Below, piece by piece: positions 9,078-18,520 of a DNA stretch of 64,000 nucleotides. The stretch lies in assembly GCF_014192395.1 (NCBI RefSeq), contig NZ_JACHXW010000001.1:310001-374000 (forward strand), read 5' to 3'. The notes beneath the pieces were generated by a model that saw only the letters and a program-made list of their open reading frames with translations, ran no database searches and had not been told where the DNA came from. The number at the start of each line of letters is the position of its first letter. The first letter of the stretch is position 1. The DNA comes from Paenibacillus endophyticus. Its GTDB lineage: Bacteria; Bacillota; Bacilli; Paenibacillales; Paenibacillaceae. A program made the translations under genes and the position numbers.

Positions 9078-9094
9078 TGTCATAAAAACTAACG
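9078..9094 (+). promoter_or_regulatory. GlnR/TnrA-like box upstream of urease
   Basis: The 17 bases read TGTCA-N7-TAACG, one mismatch from the Bacillales consensus TGTNA-N7-TNACA. The centre is about 52 bases before the predicted transcription start, the spacing typical of TnrA-activated promoters. Nitrogen control of urease is known in Bacillus; its operation here is inferred. Confidence 0.55.
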
Positions 9095-9102
9095 CAGAGT
9101 GA

Positions 9103-9131
9103 TTTACTATCCATAATTTGCTGTCTATAAT
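9103..9131 (+). promoter_or_regulatory. Sigma-A promoter of the urease operon
   Basis: TTTACT (9103-9108), a 17-base spacer and a perfect TATAAT (9126-9131). The predicted start near 9138 leaves a leader of about 23 bases with GAGGTG before ureA. Confidence 0.75.
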
Positions 9132-9160
9132 GGAAGTATTATGGATGAAGAGGTGAAGAC

Positions 9161-9466
9161 ATGCAGTTGACTGAACGCGAGAAAGAAAAGCTGCTCATTA
9201 CCATTGCGGCTGATTTGGCAAGGCGGCGGATGAATCGCGGCGTAAAGCTTAATTACCCAGAGAGCGTAGCACTCATCACTTCTGAAATAATGGAAGGTGC
9301 CCGGGATGGGATGACCGTTGCGGCGCTTATGGAATATGGAACGCAAATATTAAAGGCGGAGCAGGTTATGCCAGGCATTCCGCAAATGATACATGAGGTT
9401 CAGGTGGAAGCGACTTTCCCGGACGGAACGAAGCTTGTTACGATCCATGATCCGATTACGAGCTAG
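9161..9466 (+). CDS. ureA: Urease subunit gamma
   Basis: This 101-residue structural subunit of the nickel enzyme urease shows the full family pattern: [12 protein letters not shown] at the N-terminus, [27 protein letters not shown] and the C-terminal [14 protein letters not shown]. It forms the trimeric (UreABC)3 assembly in the cytoplasm and has no catalytic residues itself. ATG 9161 is preceded by GAGGTG at good spacing. First gene of the operon, 27 bases before ureB. Confidence 0.97.
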   Translation: MQLTEREKEKLLITIAADLARRRMNRGVKLNYPESVALITSEIMEGARDGMTVAALMEYGTQILKAEQVMPGIPQMIHEVQVEATFPDGTKLVTIHDPITS

Positions 9467-9493
9467 CGATACTTAGACGAGAGAGGAGCGCAG

Positions 9494-9868
9494 TTGCATA
9501 TGAATCCTGGAGAGTATCGAACAGCAGCAGGCGAAATTGAGTTGAATGCCGGACGCAATACGGCGATGCTTATCATAGTGAATACAGGTGACAGACCTGT
9601 GCAGGTAGGCTCTCATTTTCATTTTTTTGAAGTGAACCGTGCATTGATGTTCGATCGTGAAGCTGCCTTTGGCATGAGGCTTCATATCGCGGCAGGAACG
9701 GCAGTCAGGTTCGAGCCAGGCGAAGAGAAGCCGGTAACGCTTGTTGAGCTAGGCGGTGCCAAGCTTAGCTTTGGCTTGAACGGCCTTAGCCAAGGAAAAG
9801 CGGTGAACGGCGCGATGCCAGATGAGGTTCGCGAGCGCTTGAAGGCTTGGGAAGGTGGCGGAGCATGA
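9494..9868 (+). CDS. ureB: Urease subunit beta
   Basis: The 124-residue protein matches the urease beta chain: [19 protein letters not shown] at the N-terminus, [11 protein letters not shown] in the core and [17 protein letters not shown] near the C-terminus. It packs against UreA and UreC in the apoenzyme. Two starts are possible, TTG at 9494 (5 bases after AGGAG) and ATG at 9500 (11 bases after). The downstream ATG gives the more usual N-terminus. The stop overlaps the ureC start (ATGA), so the alpha subunit is translationally coupled. Confidence 0.96.
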   Translation: MHMNPGEYRTAAGEIELNAGRNTAMLIIVNTGDRPVQVGSHFHFFEVNRALMFDREAAFGMRLHIAAGTAVRFEPGEEKPVTLVELGGAKLSFGLNGLSQGKAVNGAMPDEVRERLKAWEGGGA

Positions 9869-11580
9869 CAAGAATGGATCGCAAAAGCTATGCGGCTATG
9901 TTCGGCCCGACGACGGGAGATGCAGTGAGGCTCGCTGATACGGAGCTCTGGGCGGAGATTGAGCATGACTATACGGTGTATGGCGATGAATGCAAATTCG
10001 GCGGCGGCAAGGTAATCCGTGACGGCATGGGGCAATCCAGCGGTGCGCTGCGGGATGAAGGCGTGCTGGATACTTTAATTACGAATGCGGTCATCATCGA
10101 TCATTCCGGTATTGTGAAAGCGGATATTGGCATTAAGGACGGATATATCGTCGGTATTGGGAAAGCCGGGAATCCGGACATTATGGACGGCGTGCACCCT
10201 AATATGATCGTTGGCGCAAGCACGGAGGTTATTGCCGGCGAAGGCAAAATCGTAACGGCAGGCGCTGTGGATTCGCATATTCATTTTATATGCCCCCAGC
10301 AAATAGAAACGGCGCTATCCTCAGGAGTGACGACAATGATCGGCGGCGGAACGGGTCCTGCTACGGGTACCAATGCTACGACCGTTACGCCAGGCGCGTG
10401 GCATATGCGGCGGATGCTGGAGGCTGCGGAGCATTTTCCGATGAACATCGGTTATACGGGCAAAGGCAATGCTTCGTTTACGGCCCCGCTTATCGAGCAG
10501 ATAGAGGCAGGCGCAATCGGGCTCAAGCTGCATGAGGACTGGGGGACAACGCCGGCTGCGATCGATGCCTGCCTGCAGGCGGCCGATCAATATGACGTGC
10601 AGGTCGCTATTCACAGCGACACGTTAAATGAAGCGGGATTTGTGGAGGATACGCTTGCGGCTATCGGAGGGCGGACGATCCATACCTATCATACCGAAGG
10701 CGCGGGCGGCGGGCATGCTCCCGATATTATTATTGCGGCTGGCGAGCTGAACGTACTGCCTTCTTCGACGAATCCGACGCGCCCGTTCACGATCAACACG
10801 ATCGAGGAGCATTTGGACATGCTGATGGTTTGCCATCACCTTGACAGCAGCATCCCTGAGGATGTCGCATTCGCGGATTCGCGAATTAGGCCAGAGACGA
10901 TAGCTGCCGAGGATATCTTGCATGATATGGGCGTGTTCAGCATGATTAGCTCAGATTCTCAGGCGATGGGGCGTGTCGGCGAGGTCATCATCCGCACTTG
11001 GCAGACAGCTGACAAAATGAAAAAACAACGAGGTCCGCTGCATCCGGATAATGAGCAGAACGATAATTTTCGAATAAAGCGCTACATTGCCAAATATACA
11101 ATTAATCCTGCGATTACGCATGGCGTATCGCATCTCGTAGGTTCGCTGGAGGCAGGCAAATTCGCCGACCTCGTCATTTGGAGCCCGATGTTTTTTGGCG
11201 TCAAACCTGATTTGGTGCTGAAGGGCGGGAGTATTGCCTTTGCGCAAATGGGAGACCCGAATGCTTCGATCCCGACGCCGCAGCCGGTATTCGGCAGACC
11301 GATGTTCGCGTCTTTCGGCAAGCTGGTATTCAATAGCTCCATTACGTTCGTGTCGCAGGCTGCTTTCGACCGCGGCATAGCAGCGGAGCTCGGGCTCCAG
11401 AAGCGTATTGAGCCGGTTAAAGGCTGCCGCACGGTAACGAAGAAGGATATGATCCATAATGACGCAACGCCAAAGCTTGAGGTGGACGCCGAAACCTACC
11501 ACGTTATGGTGGATGGCGAGCATATCACTTGCGAGCCGGCTGAAGTGCTGCCTATGGCGCAGCGTTACTTCTTATTTTAA
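9865..11580 (+). CDS. ureC: Urease subunit alpha, catalytic
   Basis: The 571-residue catalytic subunit hydrolyses urea to ammonia and carbamate. All nickel-site residues are visible: HIH in [11 protein letters not shown], the carbamylated Lys in [10 protein letters not shown] together with its His, the His of [12 protein letters not shown], the His of [12 protein letters not shown], and the metal Asp in [13 protein letters not shown]. The mobile-flap Cys-His-His occurs in [13 protein letters not shown]. The enzyme should therefore be active once matured. The reading frame is open 6 codons further upstream, but the ATG overlapping the ureB stop, after GAAGGTGGCGG, gives the standard N-terminus and length. 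Confidence 0.98.
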   Translation: MTRMDRKSYAAMFGPTTGDAVRLADTELWAEIEHDYTVYGDECKFGGGKVIRDGMGQSSGALRDEGVLDTLITNAVIIDHSGIVKADIGIKDGYIVGIGKAGNPDIMDGVHPNMIVGASTEVIAGEGKIVTAGAVDSHIHFICPQQIETALSSGVTTMIGGGTGPATGTNATTVTPGAWHMRRMLEAAEHFPMNIGYTGKGNASFTAPLIEQIEAGAIGLKLHEDWGTTPAAIDACLQAADQYDVQVAIHSDTLNEAGFVEDTLAAIGGRTIHTYHTEGAGGGHAPDIIIAAGELNVLPSSTNPTRPFTINTIEEHLDMLMVCHHLDSSIPEDVAFADSRIRPETIAAEDILHDMGVFSMISSDSQAMGRVGEVIIRTWQTADKMKKQRGPLHPDNEQNDNFRIKRYIAKYTINPAITHGVSHLVGSLEAGKFADLVIWSPMFFGVKPDLVLKGGSIAFAQMGDPNASIPTPQPVFGRPMFASFGKLVFNSSITFVSQAAFDRGIAAELGLQKRIEPVKGCRTVTKKDMIHNDATPKLEVDAETYHVMVDGEHITCEPAEVLPMAQRYFLF

Positions 11581-11624
11581 ATCTTGAACGGTACCGCATC
11601 GGTAGCTAGGAAGGGCTGACAGTC

Positions 11625-12317
11625 ATGAATGAAAGCGTAAAATGGCTGGCTATGCAGCAGCTGCTTGACTCTGCGCTCCCTATTGGAGGGTTCTCTCATT
11701 CCTTTGGACTGGAGACGATGGTCCAAGACGGCAGAATGAGCCGATCAGGCCAATTGTACGCGTATGCCGCGGCCATGCTGCTGCAAAGCTGGGCAAGCTC
11801 GGATGCGATGGTTATAAAAGCCGTGTACCGCGATGCGCCGCTAGCGGATTGGGAACGGCTTTGGTCAGTTGAACGGCTTGTCCATCTGCAGAGAGTAGCT
11901 TCGGAAACCCGCAGCGGCGTGGAGAAGATGGGCAGGAGACTGCTTCAGCTGGCATCCGCCATCCACCCGCAGCTGGATTGGTCGCCGCTTGCAGACGCGC
12001 TGCGGGCGGGGGCATGCTTCGCTTCCCATCCGCTGTCCCACGGCTATGCATGCTGGCTGCTTGGACTGTCCGAGGAGCGGGCTATCCAGGGCTATTTCTA
12101 CACTTGCATTGTTACGTGCATTAACAGCGCGCTGAGGCTTATGTCGATGGGACAGACAGAAGGGCAGTTCCTTATTGCGAAGCTGACTCCGCTTACGGAG
12201 GAAGCGATGAAAATCGTGGAGAAGCTTGCGCCGGAAGAGGCTTACTCGAATATGCCGATGGCGGAGCTTGCTATGATGAGGCATGAGCGGTTGTACTCAA
12301 GGTTATTTATGTCTTGA
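11625..12317 (+). CDS. ureF: Urease accessory protein UreF
   Basis: The 230-residue all-helical protein has the UreF signature LLDSALPIGGFSHSFGLETMVQ at its N-terminus (here split by the hydrophobic PIGGF core) and the family's GQTEGQ and LPxxxxxS-like late region. It joins UreD and UreG in the apo-urease activation complex and gates GTP-dependent nickel delivery. It begins 45 bases after ureC with GGAAGGG before the ATG. UreE, usually encoded between ureC and ureF, is absent here. Confidence 0.93.
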   Translation: MNESVKWLAMQQLLDSALPIGGFSHSFGLETMVQDGRMSRSGQLYAYAAAMLLQSWASSDAMVIKAVYRDAPLADWERLWSVERLVHLQRVASETRSGVEKMGRRLLQLASAIHPQLDWSPLADALRAGACFASHPLSHGYACWLLGLSEERAIQGYFYTCIVTCINSALRLMSMGQTEGQFLIAKLTPLTEEAMKIVEKLAPEEAYSNMPMAELAMMRHERLYSRLFMS

Positions 12318-12350
12318 TTATTATAAACAAACAAATGGAGGAATGAACTT

Positions 12351-13079
12351 ATGTGCCAAGGACAAGGACATACGCATCAGGAATGGGAAAGCCCGGCCAT
12401 CGACGCATCAAGGCCAATTCGTATCGGTATCGGCGGGCCGGTCGGGTCCGGCAAGACAGCGCTCGTGGAAAGGCTGACTCGCGAGCTGCACACCAAATAT
12501 AGCGTTGCCGTTATTACGAATGATATTTATACAAAGGAAGATGCGAAAATTTTGTTCAATACAGGCGTACTGCCTGAGGAACGCATTATTGGCGTAGAAA
12601 CGGGCGGCTGCCCGCACACGGCGATCCGCGAGGACGCTTCGATGAATTTCGAAGCGATTGAGGAGCTTGAGCGGCGCTTCGACCATCTGGATCTTATCTT
12701 TATCGAGAGCGGCGGCGATAACTTGGCGGCTGCGTTCAGCCCCGAGCTCGTCGATCGTTTCATTTATATTATCGATGTGGCACAAGGAGAGAAAATTCCG
12801 CGTAAAGGCGGTCCTGGCATTATGCGCTCCGATTTGCTCGTGATCAACAAGATCGATTTGGCACCTTATGTTGGAGCGAGCCTTGAAGTCATGGAGGCGG
12901 ATACGCTCAAAATGCGCGGAGAGCGCCCATTCGTATTTTCGAACCTGTTCGGCGGCGATGGCGTGGACGAGATCGTAAGCTGGCTGACGCATGAGGTCGC
13001 CCATGCCCGTGGGACGGAGCATTCCCATGTCATTCAACTGACGGCCATACCCGCTGAGCAGCGCCATACTGCGACCTAG
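12351..13079 (+). CDS. ureG: Urease accessory GTPase UreG
   Basis: The 242-residue SIMIBI-class GTPase carries the P-loop [14 protein letters not shown], the NDIYTKEDA switch region, the metal-binding Cys-Pro-His in [23 protein letters not shown], and the NKID guanine-specificity motif. It delivers nickel to urease through UreDFG. The N-terminus has a short His pair (HTH) that may add metal binding; UreE normally supplies His-rich storage and is not in this operon. It has a strong GGAGG site and is followed without a gap by ureD. Confidence 0.96.
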   Translation: MCQGQGHTHQEWESPAIDASRPIRIGIGGPVGSGKTALVERLTRELHTKYSVAVITNDIYTKEDAKILFNTGVLPEERIIGVETGGCPHTAIREDASMNFEAIEELERRFDHLDLIFIESGGDNLAAAFSPELVDRFIYIIDVAQGEKIPRKGGPGIMRSDLLVINKIDLAPYVGASLEVMEADTLKMRGERPFVFSNLFGGDGVDEIVSWLTHEVAHARGTEHSHVIQLTAIPAEQRHTAT

Positions 13080-13964
13080 ATGGAGCTTGCCGATCAACAG
13101 CCGCGGGAAACATCTATAGACGGGGAAGTCGTAATTAGAACGTCAGTGCTTCGTGCCGCCTTCGCTAGTCGCTTAGGGCGCACGGTTGTCGAAACGAAAT
13201 TTCATACCGCTCCCATCAAAATTGCAAAAGCATTTCCTCTGGAGGGGCAGCTAGGCATCATTGTCATGGATGTGTCGCCAGGACTGCTAAGCGGCGACCG
13301 CTACGCTCTGGAGTGGACTTGCGGCGAATCATCACATGTGATGATTACCAATCAATCCTATACCAAAGTGCATCCGAGCAAGCCGCCAGAGGATTCCTCC
13401 ATGCAGCAGACATTCGAGCTTGCGGAGAATGCCATAGTCGAGCATATGCCGGAACCGGTTATGCTGTATAAGGATGCAGCATTCCGGAATAACACGCGCG
13501 TTAACTTGAGCCAGGGCTCCGTCTGGCTGCAAGCAGAGGTGCTATGTCCAGGACGATCGTTGCGGGGTGAGCGTTTTGGCTACCGATCCTATCGAAATAC
13601 CATTTCCGTTTACTACGGCGAGGAGCTTATTTTCTTCCAGCGCCAGCAGATCGAGCCGGAGAGGCATGCGCTGGCGGCAGCGGGGTGCTGGGAAGAGCTT
13701 ACCCACTCAGCCACCTTTTACGTGTTCTCCGATCGTTTGGACGGTTCGCATCTAGAGCTGCTGCAGCAAAAACTGGATCGCTTTGTTACTCCAGAGGGGC
13801 ATAACCTCGTATCAGGAGCGTCTCTGACGCATCGCTTTGGGATCGCGGTGTCGGCGATGTCTACAGCTGCTTGGCCGCTTCAGCAGCTTATGAGGGAGCT
13901 GTGGGAGGCTGTGAGGGCCAGCTTGCTAGAGAAGCAGCCGCTGCGGTTTCTGCAAGGTTCCTAG
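13080..13964 (+). CDS. ureD: Urease accessory protein UreD (UreH)
   Basis: The 294-residue protein matches the UreD scaffold of the urease maturation complex: TKFHTAPIKIAKAF near the start, SPGLLSGDRY, TNQSYTKVHPSK and the YGEELIFFQRQQIEP region. It binds apo-urease and recruits UreF and UreG. The ATG follows the ureG stop immediately and has no convincing ribosome site, so translation is probably coupled to ureG. Last gene of the operon; a terminator follows 25 bases later. Confidence 0.93.
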   Translation: MELADQQPRETSIDGEVVIRTSVLRAAFASRLGRTVVETKFHTAPIKIAKAFPLEGQLGIIVMDVSPGLLSGDRYALEWTCGESSHVMITNQSYTKVHPSKPPEDSSMQQTFELAENAIVEHMPEPVMLYKDAAFRNNTRVNLSQGSVWLQAEVLCPGRSLRGERFGYRSYRNTISVYYGEELIFFQRQQIEPERHALAAAGCWEELTHSATFYVFSDRLDGSHLELLQQKLDRFVTPEGHNLVSGASLTHRFGIAVSAMSTAAWPLQQLMRELWEAVRASLLEKQPLRFLQGS

Positions 13965-13989
13965 CGCATGCGAATATCCTTTAAGTAGG

Positions 13990-14023
13990 AAGGTCAATCC
14001 GAATCTTGCGGATTGGCCTTTTT
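13990..14023 (+). terminator. Terminator of the urease operon
   Basis: AAGGTCAATCCG pairs with CGGATTGGCCTT (one G-T pair) around a short loop, followed by five T residues. The following 170 bases to the MarR gene hold no other clear feature. Confidence 0.85.
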
Positions 14024-14196
14024 GGGCGAATAAGCTGCATGCATCGAATGTCCCGTCTTAACGTGGCAATGCTCGTATATTAGGGCTTCATTCATGCCTT
14101 TTTGAGAAAAGAAGTTACTTAATCGCGTTGAGGAACGTAAACTATAGGGAGTTGAGTTTTATGAAATATAGTATGAAAGAATAGGTTGGTGATCGA

Positions 14197-14655
14197 TTGG
14201 AAGCTTCAAGTGCGGAACGGCTTGAATTGATGAGGAAATTAGACGAATCCTTTCGTCAAGTACGCAGGCAGATTAATTCGGAATGGAATACTTATAACGT
14301 TCACGGTCTCGGGATGACCCATGGCAGAATGCTCACGATTTTGGCAAAATCGGGCCCGCAGAAGGCGTCGGCTTTGGCTGAACAGCTTTTAATTACGAGC
14401 GGTGGCGTAACGGGCATTGCGGACAGGCTGATCGAGCTTGGTTACGTGAAACGGGAGCGCGGCGAGAAGGATCGCCGAGTCGTTATGCTTGAAATAACAG
14501 ACGATGGTTTAAACATCGTCAAGCTGATCGAGAAGCTCCGTTCAAAGATCATGCATAAGCTTTTTGATGGCATGTCGGAAGCGGATATGGAGCAAGGTGT
14601 CCAGCTTTTTGAAACGATGAGCAGAAATATGGAAACGGATGTTACAAATTCGTGA
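14197..14655 (+). CDS. MarR-family transcriptional regulator
   Basis: The 152-residue protein has the MarR winged helix-turn-helix: THGRMLTILAKSGPQKASAL, then LLITSGGVTGIADRLIELG (recognition helix) and the wing RGEKDRRVVMLEIT. Terminal helices would form the dimer. The start is a TTG at 14197 after AGGTTGGTGA; an ATG 11 codons later is possible. It lies 145 bases upstream of the nucleoside importer, in the same direction, and an inverted repeat over the importer promoter is a candidate binding site. The effector is unknown. Confidence 0.88.
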   Translation: MEASSAERLELMRKLDESFRQVRRQINSEWNTYNVHGLGMTHGRMLTILAKSGPQKASALAEQLLITSGGVTGIADRLIELGYVKRERGEKDRRVVMLEITDDGLNIVKLIEKLRSKIMHKLFDGMSEADMEQGVQLFETMSRNMETDVTNS

Positions 14656-14709
14656 CTATTTTCATATTTCATTATTATTGCGATGAATATTAGTGTAGAA
14701 TAAACTAGA

Positions 14710-14759
14710 AATTTGTCGAAATGAAATAGGTTGACAAATTCCGATAAAACAACTAGGAT
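14710..14759 (+). promoter_or_regulatory. Promoter and candidate operator of the nucleoside-import operon
   Basis: TTGACA (14731-14736), a 17-base spacer and TAGGAT (14754-14759) form a good sigma-A promoter. AATTTGTC (14710-14717) and GACAAATT (14733-14740) make an inverted repeat whose right arm covers the -35. That placement suits repression, possibly by the adjacent MarR protein. Confidence 0.6.
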
Positions 14760-14800
14760 TAAAAGGAATTAATACATCTAATGGTTTAGGGGAGATTACG

Positions 14801-15856
14801 ATGAAGAAGGCATTTGCAGTAGCACTATCGTTGTTTCTAATGGTTGCGATTGTCGCAGCTTGCGGATCTAACAAAAATGATGCAGGAAACGCAGCGAATA
14901 ACGGCGCAGCGACGAATAACACGGCTGGCGATAAAGCGGACAAGAAAAAAATCGCGCTTGTGCTGCCTGAAAAAATCGGTGTAAACAAATTTTTTGTATT
15001 AATGGATGAAGGCTTCAAAAAAGCGGGCGAGGAATTCGGCGCTGAAGTTAAAACAATCGAATCGACTGACCCTGCCGGTTTCGAGCAAAACCTCCGTGCA
15101 ACGGTTGCAGAAGATTATGACTTGATTATTACAGCTACATTCCAAGCTGAGGATGCTTTGAAGAAGGTTGCTGCCGAGAATCCGGACAAGTCGTTCGCTG
15201 TTATCGATACGGTTGTAGATCTTCCGAATGTTCGCAGCGTTAACTTCCGCGAGCACGAAGCATCTTATCTAATGGGTGCACTTGCTGGCCTAGCTACAAA
15301 AACAAATATCGTGGGCGCTGTAGTTGCAATGGACGCGCCGCTGCTTAGCAAATATACTTCAGGCTTCGAGCAAGGCTTGAAAAGCACGAATCCAGAAGCG
15401 CAATTTCTGATCAACTATGTAGGCAGCTTCACAGACCCGGTTAAAGGGAAAGAGCTTGCATTGCTTCAACAATCCAAAGGCGCTGACTTCATCGCAGGCA
15501 TGGCTGCAGTAGGCGATAACGGCGTATTCGAAGCAGCGAAGGAAAAAGGGTTCTTCACTTCCGGGCAAGATACAGACCGTACGGAGGAAGATCCGGAGCA
15601 TATCGTTCTCTCGCAACTGAAAGGTACGGATGCAGTAGCATACGAAACGGTTAAAAGTTTCGTAGACGGCACTTTCGCATTCGGCGTAGCCGACTATGGA
15701 TTGAAAGAGGACGGCGTAGGCCTTACTTTTGTAACAAGAGACAGCACTTCTGCACTTAGCCCATTCATCGGCCAAGAGAACGTTGATAAAGTTAAGACGA
15801 TTGCAGAAGATATTAAATCTGGTAAAATCGTAGTAGTTAACCCGCTCGCACAATAG
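14801..15856 (+). CDS. BMP-family nucleoside-binding lipoprotein
   Basis: The 351-residue protein has a lipoprotein signal peptide (lipobox VAAC, Cys21), an Asn/Ala-rich linker, and a Bmp/PnrA-type periplasmic-binding fold starting at KKKIALVLPEKIGVNKFF. Its relatives bind purine nucleosides, and in Bacillus subtilis the NupN protein feeds a guanosine importer of the same gene order. The operon downstream (double ATPase, two permeases, nucleoside phosphorylase) supports a nucleoside ligand. GGGGAG precedes the ATG. Two hairpins after the stop probably raise its level over the membrane components. Confidence 0.92.
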   Translation: MKKAFAVALSLFLMVAIVAACGSNKNDAGNAANNGAATNNTAGDKADKKKIALVLPEKIGVNKFFVLMDEGFKKAGEEFGAEVKTIESTDPAGFEQNLRATVAEDYDLIITATFQAEDALKKVAAENPDKSFAVIDTVVDLPNVRSVNFREHEASYLMGALAGLATKTNIVGAVVAMDAPLLSKYTSGFEQGLKSTNPEAQFLINYVGSFTDPVKGKELALLQQSKGADFIAGMAAVGDNGVFEAAKEKGFFTSGQDTDRTEEDPEHIVLSQLKGTDAVAYETVKSFVDGTFAFGVADYGLKEDGVGLTFVTRDSTSALSPFIGQENVDKVKTIAEDIKSGKIVVVNPLAQ

Positions 15857-15865
15857 AATTACTGG

Positions 15866-15938
15866 CCGGCTGCTACCTTTGCAGCCGGTTTGCTCGTTGC
15901 TTGGAAGCTTCCTCCAGTATGGAGGAAGCGGTTTTTTT
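15866..15938 (+). terminator. Tandem hairpins between binding protein and ATPase genes
   Basis: The first stem is CCGGCTGC/GCAGCCGG (15866-15888). The second is GCTTCCTCC/GGAGGAAGC (15907-15929) with a seven-T tail. The next gene has no separate promoter that I can see, so this likely acts as a partial terminator, giving excess binding protein. Confidence 0.75.
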
Positions 15939-15977
15939 GTTTAAACGCCTATGGCAGGAAAGGGGAGGATCATGAGT

Positions 15978-17477
15978 ATGTTGCTGCAAATGGACAGCAT
16001 TACGAAATCGTATGGCAGCGTAACCGCAAATAGCCAGGTGCAGTTCTCGCTCAACCGCGGTGAAATTCATGCCTTGGTCGGGGAGAACGGTGCCGGCAAG
16101 ACAACACTGATGCGCATTTTATACGGAATGGAAAGCCCGACAAGCGGCGAAATCCTTCTGGATGGGAAGGCGGTTTCGTTCGCAAGTCCTGCTGACGCGA
16201 TCAAGCATAGAATCGGCATGGTCCACCAGCATTTCATGCTATTTCCAACGTTTACGATTGCAGAAAATATCGTTATCGGACGGGAACCGTCCAAAGGAAT
16301 CGGCTTTGACCGTAAAGCGGCAGCCGCTGAAACAGAGCGGATAGGCAAGCTTTACGGCATGCCCGTCGATCCATGGAAGAAGGTAGCTGACTGTTCGCTT
16401 GGCATGCAGCAGCGCGTTGAAATTTTGAAGGTGCTGTACCAAGGCGCCGAGGTTATTATTCTGGATGAGCCGACAGGCGTGCTTACTCCTCTTGAAGTGA
16501 AGGAGCTGCTTGTCGCGATTAAAGGTTTGGCCGCGCAAGGCAAAAGCTTCGTGCTGATTAGCCACAAGCTGCAGGAAATTATGGAGGTTGCGGACCGGGT
16601 TACCGTCCTTCGCGATGGCAAGGTTACGGGAACCGTGGATGCAAAGGACACGAATGCGGAAGATCTATCGCGGCTAATGGTTGGCCGGGATTTGATACAT
16701 ATATCGCGGAATGAAGCGTCCAGAGGCAAGAAGGTGCTCGAGGTTGCTGGCCTCTCGATAAAAGGAGCGAAAACGAAGCCAGTTCTAACGAATATCAGTC
16801 TTCATGTTGATGAGGGCGAGATCGTGGGTATCGCGGGGATTTCCGGCAATGGGCAATCAGAGCTCATTCAAGCGATATCCGGTCTAATGAAAACAGATCA
16901 TGGTGTCATCAAGCTGCTTGGACAGGATGTGACTGGCGCCTCTGTCGGATCTATTCGCGAGCGAGGACTCGCCCACATCCCAGAGGACCGTTATCAATGG
17001 GGCGTCGCAAAGGATGCAACTGTAACGGAAAACGGCTTAATGGGCCATACGGACAGGCACCAAAAGCTAGGTATTCTAAATGGCTCAGGCATTCGCGGAA
17101 TGGTGAGTGAATGGGTGTCGCGATTCGGAATCAAGACAGGCTCGTTATCAACCAAAGCGCAGTTCCTCTCCGGAGGGAATTTGCAGAAACTTATTGTCGC
17201 AAGGGAGCTTGCACAGCATACGCCGTTTCTGATCGCTGCAGAGCCTACCCGGGGAGTGGATGTCGGTGCTATGGAAATCATTCACGGCGAGCTGCTCAAG
17301 AAAAGAGATGAAAAAGGAGCGATTCTGCTCATTTCATCAGAGCTAACCGAGATTTTGAAGCTCTCTGATCGTATTTTGATCATGTATGAAGGACAAATCG
17401 TCGGCGAGCTTGATGCGGAATCGGCCACGGAGGAACAGATCAGTTTGTTAATGGCGGGAGGAAAAGCAGTTGGATAA
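15978..17477 (+). CDS. Nucleoside ABC importer ATPase (two nucleotide-binding domains)
   Basis: The 499-residue protein contains two fused ABC domains. The first has Walker A GENGAGKTTLM, signature CSLGMQQRVEI and Walker B VIILDEPT. The second (from about residue 250) has the Walker A variant GISGNGQSE, signature FLSGGNLQKLIVARE, and PTRGVD. The degenerate second site is normal for the RbsA/NupO class. It energises the two permeases encoded next. Starts at 15951 and 15972 are in frame, but GGGGAGG at 15962-15968 fits the ATG at 15978 best. The stop overlaps the first permease gene by 8 bases. Confidence 0.93.
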   Translation: MLLQMDSITKSYGSVTANSQVQFSLNRGEIHALVGENGAGKTTLMRILYGMESPTSGEILLDGKAVSFASPADAIKHRIGMVHQHFMLFPTFTIAENIVIGREPSKGIGFDRKAAAAETERIGKLYGMPVDPWKKVADCSLGMQQRVEILKVLYQGAEVIILDEPTGVLTPLEVKELLVAIKGLAAQGKSFVLISHKLQEIMEVADRVTVLRDGKVTGTVDAKDTNAEDLSRLMVGRDLIHISRNEASRGKKVLEVAGLSIKGAKTKPVLTNISLHVDEGEIVGIAGISGNGQSELIQAISGLMKTDHGVIKLLGQDVTGASVGSIRERGLAHIPEDRYQWGVAKDATVTENGLMGHTDRHQKLGILNGSGIRGMVSEWVSRFGIKTGSLSTKAQFLSGGNLQKLIVARELAQHTPFLIAAEPTRGVDVGAMEIIHGELLKKRDEKGAILLISSELTEILKLSDRILIMYEGQIVGELDAESATEEQISLLMAGGKAVG

Positions 17478-18519
17478 GCTGGTACAATTCGGACGGTCGC
17501 TGATGCAGCCGCTACTCGCTGTCATTGTCGGACTGGCTGCAGGCGCGATTGCCATCGTCATCGTTGGCGGCTCCGTCATGGAGACCTATGCTGAAATGTG
17601 GAAGGGCGCATTCGGCAGCTTTTACTTTTTGACGAATACATTAAGCCGGGCGACACCTATTATACTGATTGGGCTTGGGGTTGCACTTGCGTTTCGGGCT
17701 GGGTTTTTCAATATGGGCTCAGAGGGGCAGATGGTGCTTGGCGCGCTAAGCGCCGCGGTAACGGCCATTTATTTACCCGGTTCAGGCTTGGTCAAGCTTA
17801 TTGCAGCTATTATTGCCGGAATTATCGCCGGCGGCATTTGGTCAGCTTTTGCGGGATGGCTAGATGCTAGATTCCGAATGAATTTATTGATAACGACGCT
17901 TTTGCTTAACTATATTGCCACATTGTTCGCCGGATACATGGTTTCTTATCCGCTCAAAGACCGAACAGGCTCAGCCGCGATGGCGCAGACGGTCATGCTG
18001 GATCAAAGCGTTTGGCTGCCTAAGCTGTTCAAGGGAATGAGTCTCCACGCGGGCTTCATACTGGCGGTAGTCGGCGCAATTCTGCTGTTCCTGTTCATGC
18101 GTTATACGGTGAAGGGCTACGAAATTCGCATGCTGGGCGGAAATCCGTTGTTCGCAAGCTACGGCGGCGTGCAGCGCGGCAAGATGATGCTGATCAGCAT
18201 GTTCGTAAGCGGTGGGTTCGCAGGCCTTGCCGGCTCCGTTGAGGTGCTCGGCACCCAGTATCGTTATTTGGACGGCGCCTTAACCTCGCCAGGCTATGCT
18301 TGGTCAGGAATTATGGCGACGCTGCTAGCGGGATCGCATCCGCTCGGAACAGCAGTTGCCGCAATACTGCTGGCCGCTTTGCAGACCGGCGGCATGGGGA
18401 TGGAGCGCAACACGGAGGTACCGCTCGAAGTATCGAGCATTATCCAGGCGGTACTCATCTTATTCGTATCTGCCAAATTCACATATTCATTTATTAAACG
18501 CAAGAAGGCGAGGTCATAA
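17470..18519 (+). CDS. Nucleoside ABC importer permease 1 (NupP-like)
   Basis: The 349-residue integral membrane protein has about ten hydrophobic segments and the BPD_transp_2 signature RAGFFNMGSEGQMVLGA. The conserved GEARHA-type coupling region appears as GYEIRMLGGNPLFASYGGV. It starts at a TTG that overlaps the ATPase stop, with GGAGG seven bases upstream. It forms a heterodimeric channel with the next gene product. Confidence 0.92.
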   Translation: MDKLVQFGRSLMQPLLAVIVGLAAGAIAIVIVGGSVMETYAEMWKGAFGSFYFLTNTLSRATPIILIGLGVALAFRAGFFNMGSEGQMVLGALSAAVTAIYLPGSGLVKLIAAIIAGIIAGGIWSAFAGWLDARFRMNLLITTLLLNYIATLFAGYMVSYPLKDRTGSAAMAQTVMLDQSVWLPKLFKGMSLHAGFILAVVGAILLFLFMRYTVKGYEIRMLGGNPLFASYGGVQRGKMMLISMFVSGGFAGLAGSVEVLGTQYRYLDGALTSPGYAWSGIMATLLAGSHPLGTAVAAILLAALQTGGMGMERNTEVPLEVSSIIQAVLILFVSAKFTYSFIKRKKARS

Positions 18520-18520
18520 G

